Shown: positions 6,325 to 14,342 of the stretch, one piece after another
Layout: every line of letters starts with the position of its first letter
Numbering within the stretch: position 1 is the stretch's first letter
From: an uncultured Collinsella sp.
GTDB taxonomy: Bacteria; Actinomycetota; Coriobacteriia; Coriobacteriales; Coriobacteriaceae
DNA: 64,000 nt
Direction: 5' to 3'
NCBI GenBank assembly: GCA_937995345.1
Contig: CALKKS010000012.1
Span: forward strand, 62,001 to 126,000
The notes under the pieces: model-generated
Database searches by the model: none
What the model was told of the DNA's origin: nothing
Seen by the model: the letters and a program-made list of their open reading frames with translations, nothing else
Position numbers and translations under genes: made by a program

Positions 6325-8103
6325 CTACTCCATGTAGCCACCCTGAATGGCGGAGACTGCATGCTCGGTAAAGAACTTGAGCGTGCCGGAGGTATAGCGG
6401 TTAGCCTTGGGCTTCCAAGCGGCGCGGCGCTCGGCCAGGACGGCGTCGACCTCGGCCGGCTCCATCTCCTTGCCGTCGATGCCCACAACGGACAGCGAGC
6501 GCTCGGGGATGTTGATCTGGATAAGGTCGCCCTCCTCGATCAGGGCAATCGGGCCGCCCACGGCAGCCTCGGGCGAAACGTGACCGATAGCCGGGCCCTT
6601 GGAGGCGCCGGAGAAGCGGCCGTCGGTGATCAGGGCAATGGAGGCACCGAGCTCGGGATCGCTGGCGATGGCCTCGGTGGTGTAGAACATCTCGGGCATG
6701 CCGGAACCCTTGGGGCCCTCGTAGCGAATGATGACGGCGTCGCCGGGCTTGACCTCGTGCGTCAGGACGGCATGGATGGCGTCCTCCTCGCAGTCGAACG
6801 GACGGGCCTTGAGCGTGGCCTGGAACATCTCACGCGGAACGACGGTGTGCTTAACGACGGCGCCCTCGGGGGCAAGGTTGCCGTGAAGGATGGCGATGGA
6901 GCCGTCGGTGCCAAAGGCCTGGTCGAACGGACGGATGATGTCCTCGCGCTTGAGGTTCCACTTCTCCAGGTAACGACCGCACTTCTCGTAGTAACCGTTG
7001 TTCTTGAGGTCCTCGAGGTTCTCGCCGAGGGTCTTGCCGGTGACGGTCATAACGTCGAGGTGGAGCATCGACTTGATCTCCTCCATGATGCGCGGCACGC
7101 CGCCCGCATAGTAGAAGAACTGCGCCGGCCACTCGCCTGCAGGACGAACGTTGAGCAGGTAGTGGGCGCCACGGTGCAGACGATCGAAGTCGTCGGCGGA
7201 CATCTCGATGCCAAACTCACGGGCGATCGCGGGAATGTGCAGCAGCGAGTTGGTGGAGCCGGAGATGGCGCCGTGGACCATGATGAGGTTCTCGAAGGAC
7301 TCCTTGGTCACGATGTCGCGCGGGCACAGGTTGTGCTCGGAGAGCCACACGGACTGACGGCCAGCCTCGCGGGCGAACTCGCGCAGGTCGGAGCTGGTGG
7401 CGGGCAGCAGAGCCGTGCCAGGAAGCATGAGGCCCAGGGCCTCGGCCGTGACCTGCATGGTCGAGGCAGTGCCCATGAAGGAGCAGGCACCGCAGCTGGG
7501 GCAGGCGTTGTGCTTAGCGAACTCGAGCTCCTCGCGGGAGATCTCGCCGCGCTCGTAGCGGGCCGAGATAGCGCCGAGCTGCTCCAGGGTCAGCAGGTCG
7601 GGGCCGGCATCCATGACGCCGCCGGTGACGACAATCGACGGGATGTTGATGCGGCCCATGGCCATGAGGTTCGCGGGCAGGCCCTTATCGCAGCTGGCGA
7701 CAAAGACACCGGCGTCGAACGGGGTAGCCTTGGCGTGGATCTCAATCATGTTGGCGATCATGTCGCGGCTGGGCAGCGAGTAGTTGATGCCGTCGTGGCC
7801 CTGGGCTTCACCGTCGCAGATGTCGGTGCAGAAGTAACGGGCGCCGTGGCCACCAGCCTCGGCAACGCCGGCGCGCACCTCCTCGACCAGCTCAAACAGG
7901 CCGGCGGAACCCGGGTGCGAGTCGCCGAACGTCGACTCGATGATGACCTGCGGCTTGTCCAGGTCCTCGATGCTCCAGCCAGAGCCCAGACGCAGCGGGT
8001 CCATCTCGGGGCTGATGGTGCGGAACTTGCCGGAACGCGGCTGCAGCTTGGCGACCAGCTCGGCGGCCTCCTGTCGAATCTGCTCTTTGGTCTTCTCGTC
8101 CAT
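6325..8103 (-). CDS. IlvD/Edd-family sugar-acid dehydratase
   Basis: 592-residue Fe-S dehydratase. Ligand motifs are CDKGLP (Cys 138) and CPSCGACSFMGTA (Cys 201-207). Also visible are MVHGAISGSTNSLLHIPAIA, DVMTVTGKTLGENL, NLAPEGAVVKHT and ITDGRFSGASKGPAIGHV. These resemble the YjhG/YagF branch of pentonate/hexonate dehydratases more than biosynthetic IlvD. It shares an orientation and a 79-bp gap with gntP, so a role in dehydrating an imported aldonate such as gluconate or xylonate to a 2-keto-3-deoxy acid is likely, feeding KdgK/Eda. AAGGAG precedes the ATG. The precise substrate is not determined. Confidence 0.82.
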   Translation of the reverse strand: MDEKTKEQIRQEAAELVAKLQPRSGKFRTISPEMDPLRLGSGWSIEDLDKPQVIIESTFGDSHPGSAGLFELVEEVRAGVAEAGGHGARYFCTDICDGEAQGHDGINYSLPSRDMIANMIEIHAKATPFDAGVFVASCDKGLPANLMAMGRINIPSIVVTGGVMDAGPDLLTLEQLGAISARYERGEISREELEFAKHNACPSCGACSFMGTASTMQVTAEALGLMLPGTALLPATSSDLREFAREAGRQSVWLSEHNLCPRDIVTKESFENLIMVHGAISGSTNSLLHIPAIAREFGIEMSADDFDRLHRGAHYLLNVRPAGEWPAQFFYYAGGVPRIMEEIKSMLHLDVMTVTGKTLGENLEDLKNNGYYEKCGRYLEKWNLKREDIIRPFDQAFGTDGSIAILHGNLAPEGAVVKHTVVPREMFQATLKARPFDCEEDAIHAVLTHEVKPGDAVIIRYEGPKGSGMPEMFYTTEAIASDPELGASIALITDGRFSGASKGPAIGHVSPEAAVGGPIALIEEGDLIQINIPERSLSVVGIDGKEMEPAEVDAVLAERRAAWKPKANRYTSGTLKFFTEHAVSAIQGGYME

Positions 8104-8182
8104 GGTGTACTCCTTTGGTTTAAGGCTTACTTGGTTTGGTATCGATTGATGTGACGTGCCGATGTGAAGCGCTGGCTTGCGA

Positions 8183-9544
8183 TTAGGCGAAGAACGAGAT
8201 CACCAGGGCACAGGCAAGGCCCGAAAGACCGATGATCGTCTCCATGATGGTCCAGGACTTGAGGGTGGTCTTCTCGTCGATCTCGAGGAACGAAGAGCAC
8301 ATCCAGAAGCCAGCATCGTTGACGTGCGAGAGTGCCGTGGCGCCACCGCAGATGGCAAGGCAGATGGCGGCGCGCATGAGCACCGAGGCACCGGCGACCG
8401 CAGGCATGGCGGCCATAATGCCCGAAGCCATGGTCATGGACACGATGGAGCTACCGACCGAAGCGCGGACGAGCGCAGCGATGAGGAAGCCGACGACCAC
8501 GAGGGGCAGCGGGCAGCTCTCGAGCACGGGGCCGATAACCTGGCCCAGACCGCAGTCCTGCAGCATCCAGCGGATGACGCCTCCGCAGGCGATGACCAGC
8601 AAGATCATGCCGACGGGCTTGAGCGAACGGTCGAGCAGGGCCTTGAGCTCGGCGCCGGTGTAGCCGCGGCGAGCGCCCAGCAGGTACATGGCGACAAGCG
8701 TGGCGATGGTGAGCGCGACGAACGGCTTGCCCAGAAAGGCGAGGATCGAGGCGACCTCGGCGGGCATGGGAATGTACGAAGACAGCGTGCCCAGCAGGAT
8801 TAGGCACAGCGGGGTGAGCACGATGGCGAGGACCATGCCAAAGGAGGGAAGCTCCTTATCGTCGCTCGCGCCCTCGGCGGAGGTGAAGTGCTCGGGAACG
8901 TCCGTGAAGATACGGCCGCCCACGTTGCGGCCCCAGACGACACCGGCGACAGCCATGGCGATAAAGGCGGTGGGGATGCCGACGAGAATCATGGTTCCCA
9001 GGTCGACGCCGAGCGTACCGGCAACGAGGACCGAACCGGCCGAAGGCGGCACGAAGGCATAACCGGCTGCCAGTCCCGCGAGTAGGGCGATGCCATAGTA
9101 GAGGGTCGACTTCTTGGTCTGCGATGCCACGCTAAACGCGAGCGGGATCAAAACGACCACGCCGGCCTCAAAGAACACCGTGGTGCCGATGACCAGGCCG
9201 GTGATGCCCAGCGCCCAGCTGGAGTGACCCTGGCCAAAGGTGTCAATGAAGGTCTGGGCGATCTTCTTGGCGCCACCGCTCTCCTCCAGGATCTGGCCGA
9301 ACATCGATCCCAGGCCAATGAGCAGGGCGATGTTTTGCAGCGTGGTGCCCACGCCCTTGGTGACGGTGTCTGCCACCAGGTCGAGCGGCATACCCGCACC
9401 GATGCCGATCGCGAGCGCCGAGACCATCATCGACAGCACGGGGTGCAGCTTGAACTTAATGATAAGCGCAAGCAGCAGCGCAATGCCCACGATGGCGGCG
9501 ATGACGAGCCTGGTGGGGTCTGCCATAAACGTTGGGTCTGACAT
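8183..9544 (-). CDS. GntP-family gluconate/sugar-acid permease
   Basis: 453-residue protein with about twelve hydrophobic segments across its whole length. Family features include the N-terminal KFKLHPVLSMMVSALAIGIGAG, GLGSMFGQILEESGGAKKIA, FVPPSAGSVLVAGTLG and SHVNDAGFWM. GntP members are proton symporters for gluconate and related acids in the cytoplasmic membrane. The start follows GGAGGAAAG. It heads an operon with the dehydratase, divergent from a FadR-type regulator whose candidate sites flank the promoter. The substrate is inferred, not shown. Confidence 0.9.
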   Translation of the reverse strand: MSDPTFMADPTRLVIAAIVGIALLLALIIKFKLHPVLSMMVSALAIGIGAGMPLDLVADTVTKGVGTTLQNIALLIGLGSMFGQILEESGGAKKIAQTFIDTFGQGHSSWALGITGLVIGTTVFFEAGVVVLIPLAFSVASQTKKSTLYYGIALLAGLAAGYAFVPPSAGSVLVAGTLGVDLGTMILVGIPTAFIAMAVAGVVWGRNVGGRIFTDVPEHFTSAEGASDDKELPSFGMVLAIVLTPLCLILLGTLSSYIPMPAEVASILAFLGKPFVALTIATLVAMYLLGARRGYTGAELKALLDRSLKPVGMILLVIACGGVIRWMLQDCGLGQVIGPVLESCPLPLVVVGFLIAALVRASVGSSIVSMTMASGIMAAMPAVAGASVLMRAAICLAICGGATALSHVNDAGFWMCSSFLEIDEKTTLKSWTIMETIIGLSGLACALVISFFA

Positions 9545-9557
9545 CTTTCCTCCAATT

Positions 9558-9754
9558 CATCAGACCTTTTGAATTCGCCTACGACTATAGCGCGTTTTAA
9601 ATAGGTCTGATGTTTCAAAGGGTAACTTTTTCGAAATACATCTGATGTATTTTTGTGAACGGTCGGTATTTTGCGGTAAGCGGTAGTTTCAAGCCGCATT
9701 TTGTGAAAGCAGCGACCGGCGCTTCCTCGTTGATGGGCTAGAATAGCTCTGATG
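9558..9754. promoter_or_regulatory. divergent promoter region with four TCTGATG operator half-sites
   Basis: CATCAGA at 9558-9564 and TCTGATG at 9606-9612, 9641-9647 and 9748-9754. The first two form an inverted pair AGGTCTGAT/ATCAGACCT. The third sits in a near-palindrome ATACATCTGATGTAT (9636-9650). They lie between gntP and the FadR-type regulator, the expected place for autoregulation. Confidence 0.55.
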
Positions 9755-9779
9755 AATTTATTTCGACATGAGGTGAAAC

Positions 9780-10472
9780 GTGGCACGAGCCGAGTCGGGA
9801 CTCCCCGAGCAGATTGCAGACAAAATCATTCAATTGATTCTGGACGAGAACCTTGGACAGGGCGACCGTCTGCCTAAGGAAGCCGTGCTGGTTGAGCGCC
9901 TGGGCGCCGGCCGAAGCACCGTGCGCGAGGCCATGAAGCTCCTGCAGTCGCGCAATATCGTGCGCATCAAGCAGGGTTCGGGCACATATGTGGCATCGAA
10001 CCCCGGCGTTGCCGACGACCCGCTGGGCTTTACCTTTATCGGCGATAAGCAGCGCCTGGCGCGCGACCTGCTCGAGGTGCGCTTTATGATCGAGCCGCAG
10101 ATGGCAAGCATGGCCGCCGAGCACGCGACCGAAGATCAGATTATGTGCATCCGCGAGCTCTGCGACGAGTCCCAGCGCCTGGCAGAGGCCGGCAAGGACT
10201 ACTCCGCCGCCGACACCGCATTCCACAACGCCATTGCCGAGAGCTGCGGCAACCTCGTCGTTCCCCGCCTGATGGGCGTGCTCAAGGCATCCGTTCCCCT
10301 CTTTATCGACGTTACGGGCAAAAAGCTCGTCGAGGAGACCATCCGCACACACCGCGGCGTGGCCGACGCCATCGAGGCGCGCAACCCCACCGCCGCGCAC
10401 GATGCGATGTATCTGCACCTGGTCTACAACCGCAACATGATCGCGGAAGGCGTACAGGCGAAAAATGAGTAG
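9780..10472 (+). CDS. FadR/GntR-family regulator of the gntP operon
   Basis: 230-residue regulator. The winged helix covers 10-75 (GDRLPKEAVLVERLGAGRSTVREAMKLLQS, KQGSGTYV). The FCD domain has FMIEPQMASMAAEHAT, DTAFHNAIAESCGN and ETIRTHRGVADAI, with the Asp and His residues that bind metal and carboxylate ligands. GTG is used as start, preceded by GAGGTGAAAC; the ATG at 9768 runs into a stop. It is transcribed away from gntP and the dehydratase, so it is probably their repressor, responding to the imported acid or a product. Confidence 0.88.
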   Translation: MARAESGLPEQIADKIIQLILDENLGQGDRLPKEAVLVERLGAGRSTVREAMKLLQSRNIVRIKQGSGTYVASNPGVADDPLGFTFIGDKQRLARDLLEVRFMIEPQMASMAAEHATEDQIMCIRELCDESQRLAEAGKDYSAADTAFHNAIAESCGNLVVPRLMGVLKASVPLFIDVTGKKLVEETIRTHRGVADAIEARNPTAAHDAMYLHLVYNRNMIAEGVQAKNE

Positions 10473-10512
10473 GGGGCATTGCAACAACTAATTTCACCGT
10501 TCACCTTTTAAA

Positions 10513-10527
10513 AGTGAACGTTCACCT
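10513..10527. promoter_or_regulatory. uronate-type operator before dhuD
   Basis: AGTGAACGTTCACCT, matching the GTGAACGTTCAC core found at eight other places. A weaker half-like TGAACGTTT occurs at 10605, close to the dhuD ribosome site. Confidence 0.65.
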
Positions 10528-10630
10528 ATTTTTAGGAGAATAGGGGCGTTAATTCCTTCACTTCTCCTATACTGAGCTTGTATTAGAAGCAAGACTTATA
10601 TAGATGAACGTTTCTTTTGAAAGGATCGCT

Positions 10631-11440
10631 ATGTCTGATCTTATGGACAGCTTCCGCCTGGATGGCAAGGTCGCGCTCGTAACCGGCGCCACCTATGGCA
10701 TTGGCATGGCCATTGCCGAGGCGCTCGGCGAGGCCGGCGCCAAGATCGCCTTTAACGCACGTCACGCCGACAAGGTCGCCGAGGCCGAGAAGCACTACCG
10801 CGAGCTGGGCTTTGAGGCTCACGGCTACGTGGCCGACGTCACCGACGAGGCCGTCGTCGCCGAGCTCGTCGCCAAGATCGAGGCCGATTTTGGCACCACG
10901 CCCGACATCCTAGTCAACAATGCCGGCGTTATCCAGCGCACCCCCATGCTCGACATGAGCGCCGAGGACTTCCGCCGCGTCGTCGACATCGATCTTAACG
11001 CCCCGTTCATCGTCTCCAAGGCCTGCCTGCCCGGCATGATCGCCAAGGGTCACGGCAAGATTATCAACATCTGCTCGATGATGAGCGAGCTCGGCCGCGA
11101 GACCATCGCCGGCTACGCTGCCGCCAAGGGTGGCCTGAAGATGCTCACCAAGAACATCTGCTCCGAGTTTGGCGAGGCCAACATCCAGTGCAACGGCATT
11201 GGGCCTGGCTATATCGCCACGCCGCAGACCGCGCCGCTGCGCGAAACGCAGCCCGATGGCAGCCGTCACCCGTTTGACCAGTTCATCATCGCCAAGACCC
11301 CGGCCGCCCGTTGGGGCACGCCCGAGGACCTGAAGGGCCCTGCCGTATTCCTGGCCTCCGACGCCTCGAACTTCGTCAACGGACACATCCTCTACGTCGA
11401 CGGCGGCATCCTCGCATACATTGGAAAGCAGCCGCAATAA
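10631..11440 (+). CDS. dhuD: KDG-forming SDR dehydrogenase/reductase (DhuD-like; gluconate 5-dehydrogenase family)
   Basis: 269-residue short-chain dehydrogenase. NAD binding motif TGATYGIG lies at 18-25, NNAG at 96-99, and the catalytic set is Ser 149, Tyr 162 and Lys 166. The C-terminal half (PGYIATPQTAP, HPFDQFIIAKTPAARWG, VDGGILAYIG) is characteristic of the streptococcal gluconate 5-dehydrogenase/DhuD group. In streptococci DhuD reduces 3-deoxy-D-glycero-2,5-hexodiulosonate to KDG beside the isomerase DhuI, and the next gene here is a DhuI-like protein. The start follows AAAGGATCGCT. A uronate-type operator lies upstream. KduD or Ga5DH activity are the alternatives. Confidence 0.85.
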   Translation: MSDLMDSFRLDGKVALVTGATYGIGMAIAEALGEAGAKIAFNARHADKVAEAEKHYRELGFEAHGYVADVTDEAVVAELVAKIEADFGTTPDILVNNAGVIQRTPMLDMSAEDFRRVVDIDLNAPFIVSKACLPGMIAKGHGKIINICSMMSELGRETIAGYAAAKGGLKMLTKNICSEFGEANIQCNGIGPGYIATPQTAPLRETQPDGSRHPFDQFIIAKTPAARWGTPEDLKGPAVFLASDASNFVNGHILYVDGGILAYIGKQPQ

Positions 11441-11490
11441 AGCCTCGCCGCAACTGCCAACATCGGGCTTAACCCAGTCGTTCATTTATG

Positions 11491-11555
11491 AGTTGCGGTG
11501 AAATAGTTTCTGAATTTGGCATCTATCAGGCAAAACAGTCCGTATTTCACAGCAA
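11491..11555. repeat. 67-bp palindromic repeat between dhuD and dhuI
   Basis: The arms are AGTTGCGGTGAAATAG and CAGTCCGTATTTCACAGC. It sits inside the presumed dhuD-dhuI operon and ends 25 bases before the dhuI start, so it would be transcribed as a hairpin. Confidence 0.7.
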
Positions 11556-11580
11556 GTTAAAGAAAGAAAGGTTATTCAGC

Positions 11581-12222
11581 ATGAAGATCGCTCTGATCAA
11601 CGAGAACTCCCAGAACTCCAAGAACCCCATGATCGAGGCTGCCCTTAAGAAGGTTGTCGAGCCCATGGGCCACACCGTCTTTAACTACGGCATGTATGCC
11701 GACGCCGACTCCAAGCCGCTCACCTACGTGCAGAACGGCATCCTTGCCGCCGTGCTGCTCAACTCCGGCGCTGCCGACTATGTCGTGACCGGCTGCGGCA
11801 CCGGCGAGGGCGCCATGCTCGCCTGCAACTCCTTCCCCGGCGTGCTCTGCGGCCATGTCGCCGACCCGCTGGATGCCTACACCTTCGCCCAGGTCAACGA
11901 CGGTAACGCCGTCGCCATGCCCTTCGCCCTCAAGAACGGCTGGGGCCAGGAGCTCAACCTCGAGTACACCTTCGAGAAGCTCTTTGGCTTTGGTTCGGGC
12001 AACGGCTATCCTGCCGAGCGCGTCGAGCCCGAGCAGCGCAACAAGAAGATTCTCGACGGCGTGCGCGCTGTGACCATGCGTCCGCTCGTCGACGTCCTGG
12101 GCGAGATCGACCAGGACCTGGTAAAGGGCGCTCTGGCTGGCGAGCACTTCCAGGAGTACTTCTTCGCCAACGCCACCGACGAGGCCATCATCGCCAAGGT
12201 CAAGGAGCTCCTGGGTCTCTAA
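11581..12222 (+). CDS. dhuI: RpiB/LacAB-family sugar isomerase, DhuI-like
   Basis: 213-residue member of the RpiB/LacA/LacB fold. The anion-binding and catalytic loop VVTGCGTGEGAML lies at about 60-72. It has an extended C-terminal region (EPEQRNKKILDGVRAVT, HFQEYFFANATDE) absent from ordinary RpiB of about 150 residues. This longer form is the type that in streptococci isomerises 4-deoxy-L-threo-5-hexosulose uronate (DhuI). Adjacency to the DhuD-like gene and the GH105 locus in this window supports that role over ribose phosphate isomerisation. The start follows AAAGG with 12 bases between. Tight terminator after the stop. Confidence 0.85.
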   Translation: MKIALINENSQNSKNPMIEAALKKVVEPMGHTVFNYGMYADADSKPLTYVQNGILAAVLLNSGAADYVVTGCGTGEGAMLACNSFPGVLCGHVADPLDAYTFAQVNDGNAVAMPFALKNGWGQELNLEYTFEKLFGFGSGNGYPAERVEPEQRNKKILDGVRAVTMRPLVDVLGEIDQDLVKGALAGEHFQEYFFANATDEAIIAKVKELLGL

Positions 12223-12253
12223 TCGACCCACGGTCCTACCCCATCGAACGCAA

Positions 12254-12290
12254 GCGGCGGCTGCCCAGCACAGGGCAGCCGCCGCTTTTT
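12254..12290 (+). terminator. strong terminator after dhuI
   Basis: GCGGCGGCTGCCC and GGGCAGCCGCCGC form a perfect 13-bp stem followed by TTTTT. Confidence 0.92.
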
Positions 12291-12310
12291 GCTATCTACC
12301 GAATGGTGCA

Positions 12311-12403
12311 TTGGTGCAAAGGGGTGGTGCAAAGGGGTCAGGTTTGTATGCACCAACTTGGTGCAAAGTAACCTGACCCCAATGCACCACCCCTTTGCAC
12401 CAA
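12311..12403. repeat. GGGGTCAGGTT palindromic repeat, long copy
   Basis: A 93-bp near-perfect palindrome. Its core contains GGGGTCAGGTT/AACCTGACCCC and TGCACCAA/TTGGTGCA, and an extra outer arm TTGGTGCAAAGGGGTGGTGC (12311-12330) is matched at 12384-12403. The core recurs at 16576-16640. Confidence 0.75.
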
Positions 12404-12404
12404 A

Positions 12405-12434
12405 GCCCCGTCTGCTGCGGAGTGCAGACGGGGC
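12405..12434 (-). terminator. terminator after PTS IIBC gene
   Basis: GCCCCGTCTGC and GCAGACGGGGC pair; on the minus strand TTT follows. It lies 39 bases past the IIBC stop. Confidence 0.65.
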
Positions 12435-12472
12435 GAAAAGGGACTCGATTCAAACGATCGAAAGGTACGCTA

Positions 12473-13873
12473 TTAGGCAGCAGCCTTCTTGGCGTCCGCA
12501 GCCTTCTTGAAGGCGGCGATCAGGGCAGCGGCGACCAGCGTGCCGGCGAGGATGGCAGCCAGGAACAACAGCAGGTTGTTCGTAGCGCCGAGCACGCCGA
12601 CGATAGGGCCGCCGTGAGGCACGACATCGGTGATGCCAAAGACGCCTGCGAGGGCACCGGCGACAGCAGAGCCAGCGATGATGCTCGGGAGCACGCGACC
12701 AGGATCCTCGGCAGCAAAGGGAATAGCGCCCTCGGTAATGCCGATAAGACCCATGAGCAGCGCGGAGACACCGGAGCTCTTCTGCTCGTCATTGAAGCCC
12801 TTCTTATAGATGAGCGTAGCAAGACCGCAGGCCAGCGGCGGCACGGGGATGGCAGCGGCGACCATGCCCATGATCTCGGGATTGCCCTCGGCAATGGCGG
12901 CGGTACCAAAGAGGAATGCAACCTTGTTGACCGGGCCGCCCATGTCGACGGCAACCATGCCACCGAGCACGAGGCCGAGCAGGATCGAGGTCGAGGTATC
13001 AGCGGCGAGGCTCGCAAGCAGAGCGTTGAGCGAGGTCATGAGCCAGGAGACCGGCTGAGCCAAAACAAGGATGAAGACGGCAGAAATAAGGCCAGTTCCG
13101 ATTAGCGGAATGACAAAAATGGGCATAATAGGCTTAATGGCTTGCGGAACGGGCCAGCTGTTGAACCATTTGACCAGGTAACCAGCGGCAAAGCCCATGA
13201 CGATGCAACCCAGGAATCCGGTACCCGCCTCGGTACCCAGAATGGCCGGCGTCACTGCAACCTGAGCGCCGATCATAGCCGGGGCGAGTGCCGCTCGACC
13301 TGCAATGGAATAGGCAATGTAGCCCGCAAGAATCGGGTACATAAGGCCGAAGGCAGCGCCGCCGATAGCGTTCATCGTACCCCAGAAGCCCTCGGCAACT
13401 GCCATACCGTCAGCCGTGGCAGTGCCGCCCAGCGCGATGGAAAGCGCAATGAACAAGCCGCCGACCACGACGAACGGAATCATGTGCGACGCGCCGTTCA
13501 TAAGAGCCTTGACCGGGCTCACCTTGTCAGCGTCATCGCTCGCGGCGGCTGCGGTGCCACCCTGCTTGCGCGACGACTGCGGCAGAGCCTTGAGCACGGC
13601 GGCAGCATCTTTGATGACCGGCTTGATCTCCATCTCGGTCACCTGTTTGCCGGCAAAACGGTCCTTCTCGTCAATTGCCACGTCAGCGGCGATAATGACG
13701 TAATCGGCTTCGGCAATCTCTGCAGAAGTCAGGCGGTTCTCGGTGCCCTGAGAACCCTGGGTTTCAATCTTGACCTCATAGCCAAGGTCCTTACCAGCCT
13801 CTTCCAGCTTTTGGGCTGCAAGATAGGTATGGGCAATGCCGGTGGGGCATTTGGTAACACCGACGATCTTCAT
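12473..13873 (-). CDS. PTS fructose-family IIBC component
   Basis: 466-residue membrane enzyme. The N-terminal IIB domain (1-100) starts MKIVGVTKCPTGIAHT with the phosphorylated Cys at 9. A linker of Ala/Asp leads to the IIC domain with about nine membrane segments, including MIPFVVVGGLFIALSIALGG, GGMVAVDMGGPVNKVAF, GITEGAIPFAAEDP and DVVPHGGPIVG, all typical of the fructose/mannitol-type Fru family. The start at 13873 follows GGAGGACTGAT and lies one base after the IIA stop codon, so translation is likely coupled. The sugar may be fructose or a related ketose. Confidence 0.92.
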   Translation of the reverse strand: MKIVGVTKCPTGIAHTYLAAQKLEEAGKDLGYEVKIETQGSQGTENRLTSAEIAEADYVIIAADVAIDEKDRFAGKQVTEMEIKPVIKDAAAVLKALPQSSRKQGGTAAAASDDADKVSPVKALMNGASHMIPFVVVGGLFIALSIALGGTATADGMAVAEGFWGTMNAIGGAAFGLMYPILAGYIAYSIAGRAALAPAMIGAQVAVTPAILGTEAGTGFLGCIVMGFAAGYLVKWFNSWPVPQAIKPIMPIFVIPLIGTGLISAVFILVLAQPVSWLMTSLNALLASLAADTSTSILLGLVLGGMVAVDMGGPVNKVAFLFGTAAIAEGNPEIMGMVAAAIPVPPLACGLATLIYKKGFNDEQKSSGVSALLMGLIGITEGAIPFAAEDPGRVLPSIIAGSAVAGALAGVFGITDVVPHGGPIVGVLGATNNLLLFLAAILAGTLVAAALIAAFKKAADAKKAAA

Positions 13874-13874
13874 A

Positions 13875-14333
13875 TCAGTCCTCCACATTCTCAATCAAAT
13901 ACGTGTACAGTTCCTGCTCGCTCGGAATGGTCTTGAGCTTCTCAATGAAATCCCTCGACGCAAGCTTGCGGGCAAAACGCGAAACCACGGCCAGATGGGT
14001 ATTCCCCTCATCGGTCATGGGCATCACCAGGCAAACGGCGACGCTCACGGGAGCATCGTCGATGGCATCCCAGTCGATGGGTTCGGCAAAACGAACCACA
14101 ACAACCTTGGGAGTAACCTCTCCGGCGATCTTGGCGTGCGGAATGGCGATACCGTTTCCACAGCCGGTCGAGCCCTCCTCCTCTCTCTTATTGAACGCGT
14201 CGCATAGCTCCTCAAACGACGCGCCGGAATCCAAGCACAGCCCCGAGACCGCCTTGATAGCGAACTCCTTGTTCGCCTCGACGGGCTTGACGTCGATATG
14301 GACGTCGTTGAGCTTCATCATGGTTTCGAGCAT
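13875..14333 (-). CDS. PTS fructose-family IIA component
   Basis: 152-residue cytoplasmic IIA protein. The phosphorylation site GNGIAIPHAK places the active His at 66; downstream VVVVRFAEPIDWDAIDDAPVSVAVCLVMP matches the family core. It receives phosphate from HPr and passes it to the IIB Cys. The start follows AGGAGGATGAA. It sits between the PRD regulator and IIBC in one operon. No separate 1-phosphofructokinase gene is seen nearby, so the sugar and its next step remain open. Confidence 0.92.
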   Translation of the reverse strand: MLETMMKLNDVHIDVKPVEANKEFAIKAVSGLCLDSGASFEELCDAFNKREEEGSTGCGNGIAIPHAKIAGEVTPKVVVVRFAEPIDWDAIDDAPVSVAVCLVMPMTDEGNTHLAVVSRFARKLASRDFIEKLKTIPSEQELYTYLIENVED

Positions 14334-14342
14334 TTCATCCTC

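Noticed and set aside
6325..8103. IlvD, branched-chain amino acid synthesis
   Set aside because: No ilvBCN or leu genes nearby, partner is gntP, and internal motifs resemble the YjhG/YagF sugar-acid branch.
11581..12222. Ordinary ribose-5-phosphate isomerase B
   Set aside because: At 213 residues it is much longer than RpiB and has the extra C-terminal region of the DhuI type, beside a DhuD-like gene.
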